64,000 nt of DNA from assembly GCF_030246865.1 (NCBI RefSeq), contig NZ_CP126738.1, forward strand, positions 310,001-374,000, written 5' to 3'. The notes below the pieces were generated by a model that had not been told where the DNA came from, searched no databases, and was given only the letters and a program-made list of their open reading frames with translations. A program made the translations under genes and the position numbers. Below are positions 29,695 to 40,041 of the stretch, piece by piece; position 1 is the first letter of the stretch, and each line of letters starts with the position of its first letter. This DNA is from Microbacterium sp. zg-B96 (GTDB taxonomy: Bacteria; Actinomycetota; Actinomycetes; Actinomycetales; Microbacteriaceae).

Positions 29695-30936
29695 TCAGGC
29701 GAGGGCGCTGTCGATGCCCGCGAGAGGTACGGGCAGCCAGTCCGGCCGATTGCGGGCCTCGTAGATCGCCTCGTAGACCGCCTTGTCGAGCACCAGCGCC
29801 TTCAGCAACTGGGGGTCGAGCGCGACTGAGCCCGGCGCGCCGGAGTAGGCGTCGACGAACGCCGCCCGGCAGGCCGCCGCCCAGCCGCCCGCTTCCGGAC
29901 CGCCACCGACCGCACCGGCGTAGTCGAAGGAGCGCAGCATGCCGGCGACGTCGCGGGGAGGAAGATCCGGGGCAGCGCGCTCGTGCATCGGTCGAAGGGG
30001 CTCGCCCTCGAAGTCGACCATGCGCCATCCCCCGTGGGGCACCGCGAGCACCTGGCCGAGGTGCAGGTCGCCGTGGATGCGCTGCAGCCGTGGCCAGGGT
30101 CGCTCGAGCGCCGCCTGGTAGACGGCGTCGATCGCCGCGCGTCGGTCGGCGACCGCGGGGACCTCTGCCCCGGCGATCGCCAGGCGCCGCCGCCAGGTGG
30201 CGCCCATCGCCGCCACCTCGTCAGGTCCGGCATCCACTGTCCCCAGTGCCGCACCGAGAGCTCCGTGGACGCCGGCAACGGCGGTCCCGAGCTCGCGCGC
30301 GGCCGCGGTGAAGTCCTGCCGATCCCGCGCCGCGTCCAGCGCAACCGCCCACCCGTCCCGCACGCCGCGGAGGAATTCCTGCGCGAACCCCAGGGTGCCG
30401 CGGGCGACACCCGACTCGCGCCCGGCATCGGGCCATTCGGCGTCCAGGCTCCCCAGGAATCCCGGCACATACGGCGACCCGGCGTCACTCAGCACGCGCT
30501 GGACGGTGACGTCGGGATTCTCGCCGTGGTGAAGGGTGCGGAAGAGCTTGAGGATGATCGTTGGTTCGCCGTCCTGGTCGTAGACGATCGACGTGTTGGA
30601 CTGCTCGGCCGACAGCACCCGGGAGCCGGTCACCCGGCTGACATCGACGCCCATCTCCGCGAGCGTTCCGACGGCGAACGCGGGATGCCGCGTCGCATCG
30701 ATGAGATAGCCATCGGGGGTGTGGCAAACGACGGCGTCGCCATCGGCGGGCGTCGCGACGAGCGCCAGAGGCACGTGGTAGAGCGCCGGTGTCGACCCGG
30801 CGTCGTCCATGAGTAGGTAGCGGTTGGCCCCGGGGGCGGGCTGGACGTCGAGGATCCGGAACCGTGGTTCGTGGCTCTTGCCCGCGTACCACCGCTGCCG
30901 TGCGACCCAAGCGTTGAGTTCATCCGTGAAATGCAC
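29695..30936 (-). CDS. mak: Maltokinase
   Basis: 413 residues with the actinobacterial maltokinase/Pep2 pattern. The N-terminal cap domain starts with the conserved ARQRWYAGKS. The aminoglycoside-phosphotransferase-like kinase core has the catalytic loop HGDLHLGQ and the metal-binding DFEGEP. It phosphorylates maltose with ATP to maltose-1-phosphate, the substrate of GlgE in alpha-glucan synthesis. GlgE is not in the window. It lies tail-to-tail with the GH13 gene, so the two are functionally related in theme but not co-transcribed. Upstream (30937-31013) only 77 bp separate it from the end of jetC. Confidence 0.9.
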   Translation of the reverse strand: MHFTDELNAWVARQRWYAGKSHEPRFRILDVQPAPGANRYLLMDDAGSTPALYHVPLALVATPADGDAVVCHTPDGYLIDATRHPAFAVGTLAEMGVDVSRVTGSRVLSAEQSNTSIVYDQDGEPTIILKLFRTLHHGENPDVTVQRVLSDAGSPYVPGFLGSLDAEWPDAGRESGVARGTLGFAQEFLRGVRDGWAVALDAARDRQDFTAAARELGTAVAGVHGALGAALGTVDAGPDEVAAMGATWRRRLAIAGAEVPAVADRRAAIDAVYQAALERPWPRLQRIHGDLHLGQVLAVPHGGWRMVDFEGEPLRPMHERAAPDLPPRDVAGMLRSFDYAGAVGGGPEAGGWAAACRAAFVDAYSGAPGSVALDPQLLKALVLDKAVYEAIYEARNRPDWLPVPLAGIDSALA

Positions 30937-31013
30937 CCTCTACCATGACGCACATAGGGTCTTGAAAGAAAGGGGTGGACGAACAGGCCTGCGACGTAGT
31001 ACCGCGTCGCGGG

Positions 31014-34000
31014 TCACGCCCCGGCGGGCAGTCCCACCTTCGGCTTGGCCCACGAGCGGCCGTGGGTGTCCTTGAGGATGTCGTACTCGACGTCCACGTG
31101 CGGTTCGATCGCGCTGTACTTGTCGTTGGGCGCACCGATGATGAGCTGGAACCCCAGCCCCCGCCACGCGCCGATCGCACGCTTGGTGAAGTGTGCGTCG
31201 GCCTTGATGAGCGCCTCGTCGAGGAATACCGGCGCGTAGCGCGGGCGCTGGGAGCCGGCATCCCCCAGCTGGTAGCGCAGTGCGGCGCCGACGATGAAGG
31301 CGATGAGCTCCTGCGATTCGCCGCCGGACTTCTCCCCGATGTGGTCGTAGAGGGCGACGTGTTGCTGGGTCCCGGCGTGGATGCGTTCGGCGCTCACGCG
31401 CACGTGGTTGCGCACGTCGATGAGGTCGGCGAAGTCGGGAGCGGTGCGGCGGAGGCGGTTGATCAGGCGCGCCATCCGCTGGTAGACGCGCTCGCGGTCC
31501 TCGTCCGTCGTCGCGGCGTCGATGAGTCCGCGCACCTCGCGCAGCTCCTTGCGGAACCGTCGCCGTGCTTCCGACTGGTTTTCGCGCGGCGAGATCTGCA
31601 GGCGGTGGTCGTCGTCGTAGAACGGCAGGTCCTGCATGATCAGGTTGATCGGCTCGATGCGATCGCGGATCTCGCGCAGCGACCGGCCGAGCGTGGAGTC
31701 GAGGTTGGTGAGGTCGTTGCCCGACAGCTTCAGCAGGCTGTCCCGCCACTCCGCCTCGAGCTCGTGCAGACCGCTGGTCTCGAGGTCGGCGAGGATGCGC
31801 TCGAAATCCCCCAGTGAGTGGTCGGGATCGGCCAGCAGGTTGGGGTTGGGCCAGCGGTCGAGGAAGCCCGCCAGGGTGCGGCGCAGGCTGTCGCGCTGTT
31901 CGCCGACGGCCTCCTGGGCTGCACGCTGATCTTCGGCGAAGCGCCGGGACGCCGAGTCGAGGGCGGCGTCGAAGCGGGTCAGATCCTGCGTGCGCGTGGA
32001 CGCACCCGTGCTGTCGGGCAACAGGAACTGGCCGTCGAGGTACGCCGTCTGGTCGTCGGTCAGTGCGCGCCCGGCATCCTCAGCCGAATCGACCGCGGCT
32101 TGGGCCAGATCGACCTCATCGGTGGTGGCGGCCCACGCATCGGCCAGGCGCTGCTGCTCGGCCTTGGCGCGGCCGATCCCCTCGCGAAGCTGGGCGGCGT
32201 GGGCTCGCTTGGCGGCGATCTGCGACTGGATGCCGGCGATCGTGGGATTGTCGGCGGTCACCTCCTCGATGATCGCGCTCCAGCGCGCGCGCTCCTGCTC
32301 GAGGGATGCCACGTCGACCTGGTCCCACGTCAGATCCTGGATCTTCTCGTAGGCACCGCGTCGAGCGTCGAGCGCATCCAGCTCGGCTGCGGCATCCAGC
32401 GTCGCCGTCTGAGCGACCGCCAGTTCGCCGCGCACCGCTGCCAGCTGGGCCTCGAGCTCGCCGATGCGACGATGGGTCGAGAACCCCAGGACGTTGCGGC
32501 GGCCGTGCCCACCGTGCGCGCCGCGGGCGCCCTGCGAGGTCTGCCCGGCGATCGTGAGCGCCATGCGGTGTGCCGACAGCTCGGCGGACGTGTCGACGCA
32601 GACGTAGCCGAATCGGCGGGACAGTTCGTCCTGCAGCCAGCCGGTGAACGGCGTGCTCTTGAAGTCGAGCCGTCCCGGCAGCGTCTGCGGGTCATCGGCC
32701 CCCGCCTCGGGGAGGTCGGCGTGCACGCCCTCGTAGCGCAGCCGCTCCGGCGTGCGCACGGTGTCGATGGCGGCCCGGAACGCCGGCAGGTGGGTGGCGT
32801 CGATGAGCAGCGTCGTGGCGAACCCGCCGAGCGCGAGGTTGAACGCCTCCCGCCACGGCTCGAACTCGGTGCGCACCTCGACCAGTTCGCCCACGAAAGG
32901 CAGCTGATCGGAGTCGAGCCCGGCCGCCCGCGCCAGCAGCTCCCGGGAGTCGCGGAGCCGGGCGGGGATGTTGTCGTGGCGGTCCGCCGCTTCGCGACGT
33001 TCAGTCACGAGCTCGCTCACGCGGGTGACCAGCGCGTTCCTCGCGCCGATCGCCTGCCCGTACGCCTCGCGCAGCGTGGCCTTCGCATCGGGGTCTGCGA
33101 GCGCACTGCGGGCACGGTCGGACAGCGCCTCGAACTCCCGCGCCGAGGCGATCTGCGCCTGCAGGACGCCGAGCGCCGCGTCCAGCCGCTCCCGCTTCCG
33201 CGTCGCATCGTCGAGCCGGCGCTCCAGCGCGCGCAGTTCGCGATGCGCGGTCTCCAGGCGATCGCCGCCGGCGGCGCGCAGCACTTCGCCGAGCCCTTCC
33301 CGCTCGAGGTCTGCGGCATCCGCCATCGCTTGGTGCTCACGCACTTTGGCGTCGGCGGCGTGCGTGGCCGTCTGCAGTTCCGCCTCGACGTCTCGCAGCA
33401 GGTCCAAGCGGCGGGAGGCGCGCCACAGCGTTGCGAGGGAATCCGGCTCGGTGAACCGGCCGATCTCATCGATCAGGCGCAGCCGTTCCGCGGCCTCCCC
33501 GATGCGTGCCCGCGCCGAGCGGATCGGCTCCAGTGCGCGCACCTGCTGCTGTGCGGTCAGCATGCGGCTGCGGGTGCTCTCGAGGCCGTCGAAGTGCGCG
33601 ACGACGGCGTCGGCGGTGGCCATCGTCTCGGGCTCTTCGAGCACCATCCTCTTGTAGAGGTCGTCCACGGTGGTGATCTGCTGACCGGCCTGGATGCGGG
33701 CGAGCAGGCTCATCGCCTTGGTGCCGGCTCCCGCCGCGCCGATGCCGAGCACGGAGTGCAGGCGCGCGGAGAACTCGCGGTCGGTGGCGACGGTGTCCAG
33801 GCCCGCACTCTTGACCGCGGCATCCGTCAGCCGCTGCGCTGCCGCCGCTTCCAGCGAGCCCAGGTCGAACCGGCCCGTGACGGTCGCGCGGACGCGGACG
33901 GTGTCTTCGAGGTGGCGGGCGGTTGCCGGGATGTACCAGGCGCGCACCGCCGTGAAGCGGGAGCCGTCGTGATCGAGCCAGGTCATCGAGATGGCGGTCC

Positions 34001-34370
34001 ACGTGTCGGTGCCGTCGCCGCGCAGGACGGTCAGCTTCGTGCCGTCCTCGGTGCGGGTCTCGTCGATCTTCCCGCGACCGTAGGAGAGGATGTTGCGCTG
34101 CTCCTGACCGCGCGGCCGCCCGACGACGGCACCGTTGGAGGCGCCGTTGAAGGGAGTGGTGTGCGGCATCATGAGCGCGACATAGGCATCCATGAGCGTC
34201 GACTTGCCCGAACCCGACCCACCGCAGAGCAAGGTCGCGGTGGGGGAGAAACGCACGCGGTGGGCGCCGTCGTACCCGCCCCAGTTGACCAGCTGCAGTT
34301 CATCGGCGACCCATTGCTGGCCTCGGGATGCCGCGGGGATGAGGCCGAAGAGGGTGTCGAGCATGGTCAC
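31014..34370 (-). CDS. jetC: JetC: SMC/MukB-like ATPase of a Wadjet/MksBEF-type complex
   Basis: 1118 residues. An N-terminal ATPase half contains Walker [10 protein letters not shown] (~50-58) and the JetC-type stretch [11 protein letters not shown]. Long heptad-rich coiled coils (~280-480 and ~650-900) flank a hinge-like region (~510-620, [10 protein letters not shown]). The C-terminal half has the ABC signature KSGGESQEL (~1015) and Walker [10 protein letters not shown] (~1047-1055). It would form the ATP-driven DNA loop-extruding motor. The GTG start at 34370 overlaps the jetB stop (GTGA) and has GGAGG seven bases upstream; an ATG at 34364 is the alternative. The gene after it is maltokinase rather than jetD. 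Confidence 0.92.
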   Translation of the reverse strand: MTMLDTLFGLIPAASRGQQWVADELQLVNWGGYDGAHRVRFSPTATLLCGGSGSGKSTLMDAYVALMMPHTTPFNGASNGAVVGRPRGQEQRNILSYGRGKIDETRTEDGTKLTVLRGDGTDTWTAISMTWLDHDGSRFTAVRAWYIPATARHLEDTVRVRATVTGRFDLGSLEAAAAQRLTDAAVKSAGLDTVATDREFSARLHSVLGIGAAGAGTKAMSLLARIQAGQQITTVDDLYKRMVLEEPETMATADAVVAHFDGLESTRSRMLTAQQQVRALEPIRSARARIGEAAERLRLIDEIGRFTEPDSLATLWRASRRLDLLRDVEAELQTATHAADAKVREHQAMADAADLEREGLGEVLRAAGGDRLETAHRELRALERRLDDATRKRERLDAALGVLQAQIASAREFEALSDRARSALADPDAKATLREAYGQAIGARNALVTRVSELVTERREAADRHDNIPARLRDSRELLARAAGLDSDQLPFVGELVEVRTEFEPWREAFNLALGGFATTLLIDATHLPAFRAAIDTVRTPERLRYEGVHADLPEAGADDPQTLPGRLDFKSTPFTGWLQDELSRRFGYVCVDTSAELSAHRMALTIAGQTSQGARGAHGGHGRRNVLGFSTHRRIGELEAQLAAVRGELAVAQTATLDAAAELDALDARRGAYEKIQDLTWDQVDVASLEQERARWSAIIEEVTADNPTIAGIQSQIAAKRAHAAQLREGIGRAKAEQQRLADAWAATTDEVDLAQAAVDSAEDAGRALTDDQTAYLDGQFLLPDSTGASTRTQDLTRFDAALDSASRRFAEDQRAAQEAVGEQRDSLRRTLAGFLDRWPNPNLLADPDHSLGDFERILADLETSGLHELEAEWRDSLLKLSGNDLTNLDSTLGRSLREIRDRIEPINLIMQDLPFYDDDHRLQISPRENQSEARRRFRKELREVRGLIDAATTDEDRERVYQRMARLINRLRRTAPDFADLIDVRNHVRVSAERIHAGTQQHVALYDHIGEKSGGESQELIAFIVGAALRYQLGDAGSQRPRYAPVFLDEALIKADAHFTKRAIGAWRGLGFQLIIGAPNDKYSAIEPHVDVEYDILKDTHGRSWAKPKVGLPAGA

Positions 34371-35098
34371 AGTGCGGCCTCCGCGTAGCTGTCGGCATCC
34401 ATGCCATCGGGTTCGTCTGACTCGTCGAGATCGATCGCGCCGGAGCGCGCCGACTGCTCGTCGAGCCAATCGCGCAGCTCCCGCAGCCGCTCGGAGCTGA
34501 GCAGGATCTCCACGAGGGGGCTGATGCGGAAGCGGCCCTCCGACTCCTCTTCGATGATGCCGTCTTGGCGGAGCCGTACCACGGCGGCCCGGATCGCCTT
34601 CTGGCGGCGGGCGGTGCTGCCGTCTGCCTCGGCGAAGTAGGTCAGCACGGTCTGCTCGATGTCTTCGACGTCGACGCGGGCTGACGGCTCACCGGCAGTG
34701 GTCTCGCGCTGATAGACGGTGCGCAGGTGCACGAGCACGAGCGTCTCGGCGCGGGAGTATGCCTCGTCGCGGAGGAGGATCGGGATCTCGAGTTCATCCG
34801 ACCGCACCTGCTCCTTATAGGCGACGCCGCGGTCGTGGTCGACGACGAGCCGCACGAACAGATCGTTGAGGCGGGACTCGATCGCGTGCCTATGGTCCAT
34901 CAGCACGGTCCACTCGCTCCGGTTGCGGTCGGCAAGGAGAAAACGGCGCTGCAGCAGACGCACGAGCACGCGCCGCGCATCGGGGTCGAGCACGCCGCGG
35001 TCGCCGGCAAACAGCTGCTCCGGGTCGTACTCCATCGCGACGGGAGCGATGAACGGCTCGTCGGTGGGGAGGTCCTCGGTGATCGGAAGGTCAGTCAT
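34367..35098 (-). CDS. jetB: JetB: DUF4194 kite/MukE-like subunit
   Basis: 243 residues matching the DUF4194 (JetB/MksE) family. It has a winged-helix-rich protein with the conserved [16 protein letters not shown], the [12 protein letters not shown] segment near 115-130, and a C-terminal [16 protein letters not shown] helix. In Wadjet it is a dimeric accessory bound between the JetC heads and JetA. An acidic tail (~218-243) ends the protein. The gene overlaps jetA by 8 bp upstream and jetC by 4 bp downstream, so the three are translated as a coupled unit. Confidence 0.9.
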   Translation of the reverse strand: MTDLPITEDLPTDEPFIAPVAMEYDPEQLFAGDRGVLDPDARRVLVRLLQRRFLLADRNRSEWTVLMDHRHAIESRLNDLFVRLVVDHDRGVAYKEQVRSDELEIPILLRDEAYSRAETLVLVHLRTVYQRETTAGEPSARVDVEDIEQTVLTYFAEADGSTARRQKAIRAAVVRLRQDGIIEEESEGRFRISPLVEILLSSERLRELRDWLDEQSARSGAIDLDESDEPDGMDADSYAEAAL

Positions 35099-36560
35099 GC
35101 TCGGGCTCTTTCACTGTGCTCGCGGTGACGCCGCCGAACGCGAACCGACGGCTCGTGCCGTCGGGGCGTCGCGCCTCGGCGACGGAGATCTCGTCGCTCT
35201 CGGTCATGCCGTTGCGGTGGGCGATCTCCAGCAGCCCCAGCAGATCGACGGGGCGGCGGGTGTCATCGTCAGCGCCTTCGAAGGCGCTGGCAAGGTCGAA
35301 CCGGTCGCCGAGGGTCGCCACGTACGCTTCGAGTTCGACGTATCGCGGGCCGCCCCACGCGCGCGTGTCGGCATCCACGAACTCGACATCCTCCGGCCCC
35401 GCCAGGGGGGCCGGGGCTCCCGGCGGGTGCAGGTCGCTGAGCGACTGCCGCAGGTGCCCGATATCGGCCACGGGGAACGTGTGCAGCGGCTCGACGCGGT
35501 CGCCGGGCTTGGAACCCTGCATCCACACGTGGAGTCCGGACATGACGCTGCGCAGCAGTTCGTCGACCTGCCGGTCGCGGAGCGGATCGTGGGTGCGCAC
35601 CTGAGCGGTGATCACCTGTGACGCGCGGCGCTGGGCCGTCAGCACCTCGTGCACGCCCTTTTCGACCTGCTGCCCGATCGCGTTGAGATCGGCGCGCTGC
35701 CCGGGCGCCATGAATCGGGCGAACGGCTGCGCGAGCAGGTTGTGCAGCTGGGTCGTGAGGCGGTCGATGTGCTCCGGGTCGCCGATGAGGCGCAGGGCGC
35801 CTTCGAAGGCGCGGCCTTCCGAGGTCGCCTGCATGACGTGTCGACCCCGCTGCAGGTACTCGCGGAGGATCTCGCCGGTGGGGCGCACGTCACGGCGCAG
35901 GTCAGCGACGACGTCCCGCTGCATGGCCTTGATCGACTCGGCGACGCGGGAGAAGTCCGCAGGCAGTTCGCGGGCGAGATGCAGCACGTTCTCGGCCTCT
36001 TCGAACAGCTGCTCGTCGTCGATGGGCTCCGCCTCGTCGTTGCGGAGCCGGACGATCTCCGCATCGAGGGCGTCGCGCTCGGCCGTCAGCATCGCGATGC
36101 GTTGCTCCGGGTCGGACTCGGCGTCGCGAGCCAGCCGATCGACCGCCTCCAGCAGCGTGCGCACCCGTGAGCGCGACACTCGAGCGCGGCCGCCGCCCGC
36201 GCGTCCCGCGATTTCCAGCGCACCCACGGCGTGGGCCGTGAGCCGGTAGACCTCGATGTCGTTCTCGATCTGCGGTGCCAGCCACCCGACCCGCACCCAG
36301 TGCCGGCAGATCTCGCGCGCGCTCCCGGATGGAAGCCGCCGCTCGTCTTCGTCGTAGCCGGCGGCGCGCAGCTCCTCGATCGCCTCGCCGATCTCGGCGT
36401 GGGCGTCGGAGACGGCGACCGCGGGACGATCGGCGGTGAAGACGATCGACAGCGCCGCGACGACGAACGGCGCGTGGCGGCCGTGGAGGAGGTCCAGCGT
36501 CGGGTTTCGGAACGCTGCGACCGAGCGCTGATACGCGGCTTCAGCGCGAGTGTTCGACAT
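35091..36560 (-). CDS. jetA: JetA: DUF3375 kleisin (MukF/MksF-like) subunit
   Basis: 489 residues of the DUF3375 family. It opens with the characteristic [19 protein letters not shown]. It contains a winged-helix N-terminal domain, a helical middle part ([19 protein letters not shown]) and a C-terminal kleisin region. JetA bridges the JetC ATPase heads. The ATG at 36560 has no ribosome site but a TAGTCT hexamer ends eight bases before it, suggesting a leaderless or nearly leaderless transcript; a TTG nine bases earlier is the alternative. It is the first gene of the jetABC operon, separated from the upstream sugar-binding protein gene by a strong terminator. Confidence 0.9.
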   Translation of the reverse strand: MSNTRAEAAYQRSVAAFRNPTLDLLHGRHAPFVVAALSIVFTADRPAVAVSDAHAEIGEAIEELRAAGYDEDERRLPSGSAREICRHWVRVGWLAPQIENDIEVYRLTAHAVGALEIAGRAGGGRARVSRSRVRTLLEAVDRLARDAESDPEQRIAMLTAERDALDAEIVRLRNDEAEPIDDEQLFEEAENVLHLARELPADFSRVAESIKAMQRDVVADLRRDVRPTGEILREYLQRGRHVMQATSEGRAFEGALRLIGDPEHIDRLTTQLHNLLAQPFARFMAPGQRADLNAIGQQVEKGVHEVLTAQRRASQVITAQVRTHDPLRDRQVDELLRSVMSGLHVWMQGSKPGDRVEPLHTFPVADIGHLRQSLSDLHPPGAPAPLAGPEDVEFVDADTRAWGGPRYVELEAYVATLGDRFDLASAFEGADDDTRRPVDLLGLLEIAHRNGMTESDEISVAEARRPDGTSRRFAFGGVTASTVKEPEHD

Positions 36561-36568
36561 CGCAGACA

Positions 36569-36574
36569 AGACTA
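36569..36574 (-). promoter_or_regulatory. Candidate -10 element of the jetABC promoter
   Basis: On the minus strand TAGTCT lies eight bases before the jetA ATG. Transcription would begin almost at the start codon. No good -35 hexamer is visible. Confidence 0.4.
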
Positions 36575-36606
36575 GTTGACGGCCCTGGTCCTGGCGGCTG
36601 TGACAG

Positions 36607-36645
36607 GGGCGGGCGCTGGAGCCGTCACGACTCCAGCGCCCGCCC
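36607..36645 (-). terminator. Hairpin terminator after the sugar ABC operon
   Basis: A perfect 15-bp stem (GGGCGGGCGCTGGAG and its complement) with a nine-base loop, ten bases after the stop of the solute-binding protein gene. No T-run. It separates the carbohydrate operon from jetABC on the same strand. Confidence 0.8.
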
Positions 36646-36654
36646 GAGAGAGGT

Positions 36655-37980
36655 TCAGCCTCCGTTGACGGTGAATCCCTGCTGGTTACCGTAGGTGACC
36701 AGAGCGTCCTGCCACGCCTTCAGGCCGTCGTTCAGGTCAGTCTGGTTCGCATACGCCTGCCCCGCGGTATCGCCGAAGATCGACTGCGCGTAGCTCTGGT
36801 AGGGGAGGTACTGCCATCCGGACGGCACCGCCTCAGAGGCGGCGAGCAGCACTTCGTTGACCTTCTGCCCGCCGAAGTAGGCGTTCTCTACGTCGATCAG
36901 AGAGGGCGACGTGAGTGCCTCGATCGTCGACGGGAAAGCACCGTTCTCCACGAGCAGCGCGACACCCTCAGCGTCGGCATTCATGAACTCCACGAACGCC
37001 GCGGCGAGCGCTTTGTTCTCGCTCGACTCCAGCACCGCCATCGCGCTGCCACCGAAGTTCGCCGACACCGGGTCGCCGCCGTCGTAGGTGGGCATCGGTG
37101 CGACACGCCAGTCACCGGCAGCCTCAGGAGCGGCCGACTCGAGGAGGCCCGGCATCCACGCGCCGCTCACGAGTGAAGCGATTTCGCCGTTGCCGAGCTG
37201 CTTGTACCAGTCATCGGTCCACGAGGGTGTGGGCGAGAGCAGCCCGTTCTCCAACAACTGGTTCCACACGGCGGTCCACTTGCGTGACCCCTCGTCCTGG
37301 AGGTCGATCGTGATGTCTTCGCCATCCACCTGGTACGGGTGGCCGCCGGCCTGCCAGGTCATGCTGCTCACGAACAGTCCGTCGCCGCCGTCCGACGTCA
37401 GGTAGTAGTTGGAGTCCGCCGCGTGAAGCGTCTCTGCCGCGGTGACGTACTCATCCCACGTCGTCGGCACCGCGATGCCGAACTGCTCGAACACGCGGGC
37501 GTTGTAGAACAGCGCCATGGGACCCGAGTCCTCGGGAAGTGCGTACACGGCATCGCCGTACTGAACTGAGCTCCATGGGCCGGCAGCGAACTCCGACTCG
37601 AGCTCGTCGAAGCCGAACGCGGTCAGGTCGGCGAGATCGCCACCGAGGGCGAATTGCGGCATCGCCGTGTACTCGAACTGCGCGACGTCGGGTGCGCCAG
37701 ATCCCGCCTTGAGAGCGTTCTCGATCTTCGCGTACTGGTCAAGGCCGCTGCCGGCATTGACGTACTCGATCGTGACGTTCGGGTACTTGGCGGTGAAGGC
37801 ATCCGCCTTCGCCTGTGATGCCGTCGCCCACGACCAGAAGGTGAGAGTGCCTCCCTCTTCGAGCGCGGTCTCGATGTCGGTGGGGGCGCCTGCGGCATCG
37901 TCCGTCGAGGCGCAGCCGGCGATGGCTGCGACGAGTCCGAGGGACGCCGTGAGGGCGATCAACCGTGTGGTGGTACGCAT
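36655..37980 (-). CDS. ABC transporter sugar-binding lipoprotein
   Basis: 441 residues. A lipoprotein signal peptide ends at the lipobox AIAGC (Cys23), followed by a type-1 extracellular solute-binding domain (TLTFWSWATASQ, APDVAQFEY, LPEDSGPMALFYNARVF). It captures an oligosaccharide or sugar and delivers it to the two permeases encoded just upstream. Unusually it is the last gene of the operon, 46 bp after the second permease, and is followed by a strong terminator. No ATPase gene is present, so a shared MsiK-type ATPase elsewhere is expected. The GH9 and PTS genes on the same strand suggest a glucan or amino-sugar oligosaccharide. Confidence 0.92.
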   Translation of the reverse strand: MRTTTRLIALTASLGLVAAIAGCASTDDAAGAPTDIETALEEGGTLTFWSWATASQAKADAFTAKYPNVTIEYVNAGSGLDQYAKIENALKAGSGAPDVAQFEYTAMPQFALGGDLADLTAFGFDELESEFAAGPWSSVQYGDAVYALPEDSGPMALFYNARVFEQFGIAVPTTWDEYVTAAETLHAADSNYYLTSDGGDGLFVSSMTWQAGGHPYQVDGEDITIDLQDEGSRKWTAVWNQLLENGLLSPTPSWTDDWYKQLGNGEIASLVSGAWMPGLLESAAPEAAGDWRVAPMPTYDGGDPVSANFGGSAMAVLESSENKALAAAFVEFMNADAEGVALLVENGAFPSTIEALTSPSLIDVENAYFGGQKVNEVLLAASEAVPSGWQYLPYQSYAQSIFGDTAGQAYANQTDLNDGLKAWQDALVTYGNQQGFTVNGG

Positions 37981-38026
37981 TCTGCTCCTTTGTCTGGTGC
38001 GTGGGGGTGGGTGGATGCTGTGGTGG

Positions 38027-38908
38027 TCACTGCTTGACGCTTCCCGCCGCGAGACCCGACTGCCAGAAGCGCTGGAGCAGCAGGAAGACCACGATGAGGG
38101 GGATGACAGCGAGGAGGGAACCGGTCAGGACCAGAGTCTGGATGGGCTCGGCATTCGTGCCGGTGGACTGGGCATTCCATTGCGCGAGGCCGACCGTGAG
38201 GGGATAGAGCTTCGGGTCGGTCAGCATGATGAGCGGCAGGAAGTAGTTGTTCCACGTGGCGACGACAGAGAAGAGCAATACCGTCACGAACCCTGGGCCC
38301 AGCAAGCGCAGCGCGATCGACCAGAAGGTGCGAAATTCCCCAGACCCGTCCAGGCGCGCGGCCTCGAGGAGCTGATCGGGGACCGCTTCGGTGGCGTACA
38401 CCCACGTGAGGTAGAGCCCGAAGGGGTTCACGAGAGACGGGATGATGACGGCCCAGATGGTGTTCGTCATCCCCAGGTTGCTGAACAGCAGGAAGGTGGG
38501 CAGAGCCAAAGCGGTCCCGGGGATCGCGACAGCACCGATGATCACGGCGAACAATGCCCGACGTCCGCGGAACGCGTACTTCGCGATTCCGTAGCCTGCG
38601 AGCGTGGAGATGATGGCACTACCCGCACCCCCGAGGACGACGTAGATGAGGGTGTTTCCGAACCACCGCGCAAAGACGCCGTCGTCGTAGGCGAACACGC
38701 GGCCGATGTTGTTGAAGAGCTCGAACGACGATCCGAATGACAATCCGAATGTGGAGAAGAAGTCGCTGGAGGACTTGCTCGCATTGATGACGAGGTAGGC
38801 GAGTGGGAGCAGGGTGTAGATGCCGAGCATCGCGACGACGAGCGTGAGAATCGGCGAACGGCGCTGTATGGGTCGACGGCCGCGGACAGCGGAAGTCTTG
38901 GCGCTCAT
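38027..38908 (-). CDS. ABC sugar permease, MalG-like
   Basis: 293 residues with six membrane segments and the permease EAA loop EAARLDGSGEFRTFWSIALR (~190-209), which contacts the ATPase. The C-terminus is short and basic, as in MalG-type subunits of carbohydrate transporters. Start at ATG 38908, overlapping the stop of the partner permease as ATGA; a much longer in-frame reading crosses into that gene and is not real. It forms the membrane channel with the next permease for the substrate bound by the lipoprotein. Confidence 0.92.
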   Translation of the reverse strand: MSAKTSAVRGRRPIQRRSPILTLVVAMLGIYTLLPLAYLVINASKSSSDFFSTFGLSFGSSFELFNNIGRVFAYDDGVFARWFGNTLIYVVLGGAGSAIISTLAGYGIAKYAFRGRRALFAVIIGAVAIPGTALALPTFLLFSNLGMTNTIWAVIIPSLVNPFGLYLTWVYATEAVPDQLLEAARLDGSGEFRTFWSIALRLLGPGFVTVLLFSVVATWNNYFLPLIMLTDPKLYPLTVGLAQWNAQSTGTNAEPIQTLVLTGSLLAVIPLIVVFLLLQRFWQSGLAAGSVKQ

Positions 38909-39825
38909 CGCTGCTCCGCCCGCATGCCGCGCAGCTGCACCGTGTAGGCGATCACCGCGGTGATGATTCCCAGGACGATGGCGACCGTGGCCGAGAGGTT
39001 GTATTGCTGTCCTGCGAAGGACAGGTTGTACGCGTACAGGGTCGGGGTGAAGTCGCTCGTGATGACGTTGGGCGCGAGAGGCCGCAGGAGGTTTGGCTCG
39101 TTGAACAGTTGGAAGCTTCCGATGACGGAGAACATGGATGTGATCACCAGGGCACCGCGCAGTGCGGGGATCTTGACCGCGAAGATGGTTCGGATCGCTC
39201 CTGCCCCGTCCAGCGAGGCGGCTTCGTACAGCTCCTCCGGAATCGTGCGGAGGGCGGAATAGAAGATCAGCATGTTGTACCCGGCGAATGACCACGTCAC
39301 GATGTTCGCGATCGCAGCGAGCACCCATTGCGGCGACAGCGGGATGAGCAGATCCATCCCCAGGGCGTCGTTCATCGTCCCGACGAGACCGTACCGGGGT
39401 CCGTACACGAACCCCCAGATGAGCACGGCGACGACTCCCGGAACCGCGTAAGGGAGAAAGAGGAGAATGCGCCACATGCCGGACAGGTGGAGCCGTCCAC
39501 TGTCGATCGCGAGAGCCGCCAACAGCCCGATACCGAGCATGAGCGGGATCTGCACCAGCATGAACGCCACCACGCGCCCGATGCCACCCCAGAACGACGG
39601 GTCGGTGAAGACGTACATGTAGTTCTCGAAGCCGACGAACTGCTCGCCGCCGACGAAGGTAGTGCGGAACAAGCTCAGGAAGAGCGCGTAGACGACAGGC
39701 GCGACAATGCCGATGAGAAACACCACGACAAACGGGAGCACGAACAGCCACCCCGTGCGTGTGGTCGCTGTCATGGCGGATCTGCGTCGGCCGCGCGTGC
39801 GCCGACTGTCGACGATGACTGCCAT
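38905..39825 (-). CDS. ABC sugar permease, MalF-like
   Basis: 306 residues, six membrane segments, with the EAA loop EAASLDGAGAIRTIFAVKIP near 215. Start taken at ATG 39825 (MAVIVDSRR); the upstream in-frame extension to 40011 lies in non-coding DNA, although the ribosome site here is weak (AGAAGAG). It is the first gene of the permease-permease-binding-protein set. The 216-bp gap between it and the PTS gene holds no other gene. That gap contains GTTAAC inside TCAC/GTGA half-sites at ~39865-39881, a possible but unproven regulator site. Confidence 0.9.
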   Translation of the reverse strand: MAVIVDSRRTRGRRRSAMTATTRTGWLFVLPFVVVFLIGIVAPVVYALFLSLFRTTFVGGEQFVGFENYMYVFTDPSFWGGIGRVVAFMLVQIPLMLGIGLLAALAIDSGRLHLSGMWRILLFLPYAVPGVVAVLIWGFVYGPRYGLVGTMNDALGMDLLIPLSPQWVLAAIANIVTWSFAGYNMLIFYSALRTIPEELYEAASLDGAGAIRTIFAVKIPALRGALVITSMFSVIGSFQLFNEPNLLRPLAPNVITSDFTPTLYAYNLSFAGQQYNLSATVAIVLGIITAVIAYTVQLRGMRAEQR

Positions 39826-40041
39826 GTGAGGGTGCTCTTCTCTGGGTCTCGAATGGGCTCTCATCACGTTAACTTTGTGAATGCGACAGACGGCGTGCGT
39901 AATCGACGCAGTACCTGGACGATTCGCTGATGATGGCGCGCGCGACGGCCCTCGGTTCGCGTGGCTACCGGTTCGTGGCCGCCGCGCGCCGCGCTCGTGG
40001 GCTAACGGCATTCGCCTCGATTGGTCGAGAGTGTTTCGCCC

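Noticed and set aside
30937..31013. Space for a jetD remnant between jetC and maltokinase
   Set aside because: Only 77 bp; no open frame with JetD character. Nothing can be recovered as a pseudogene.
31818..34388. 856-residue open frame on the plus strand opposite jetC
   Set aside because: Shadow of jetC, with composition typical of antisense frames in high-GC DNA; it has no domains.
39865..39881. LacI-type operator before the ABC permease operon
   Set aside because: TCAC...GTGA arms pair over only four bases and the GTTAAC core is off-centre, so symmetry is poor. Kept only as a note in the permease entry.
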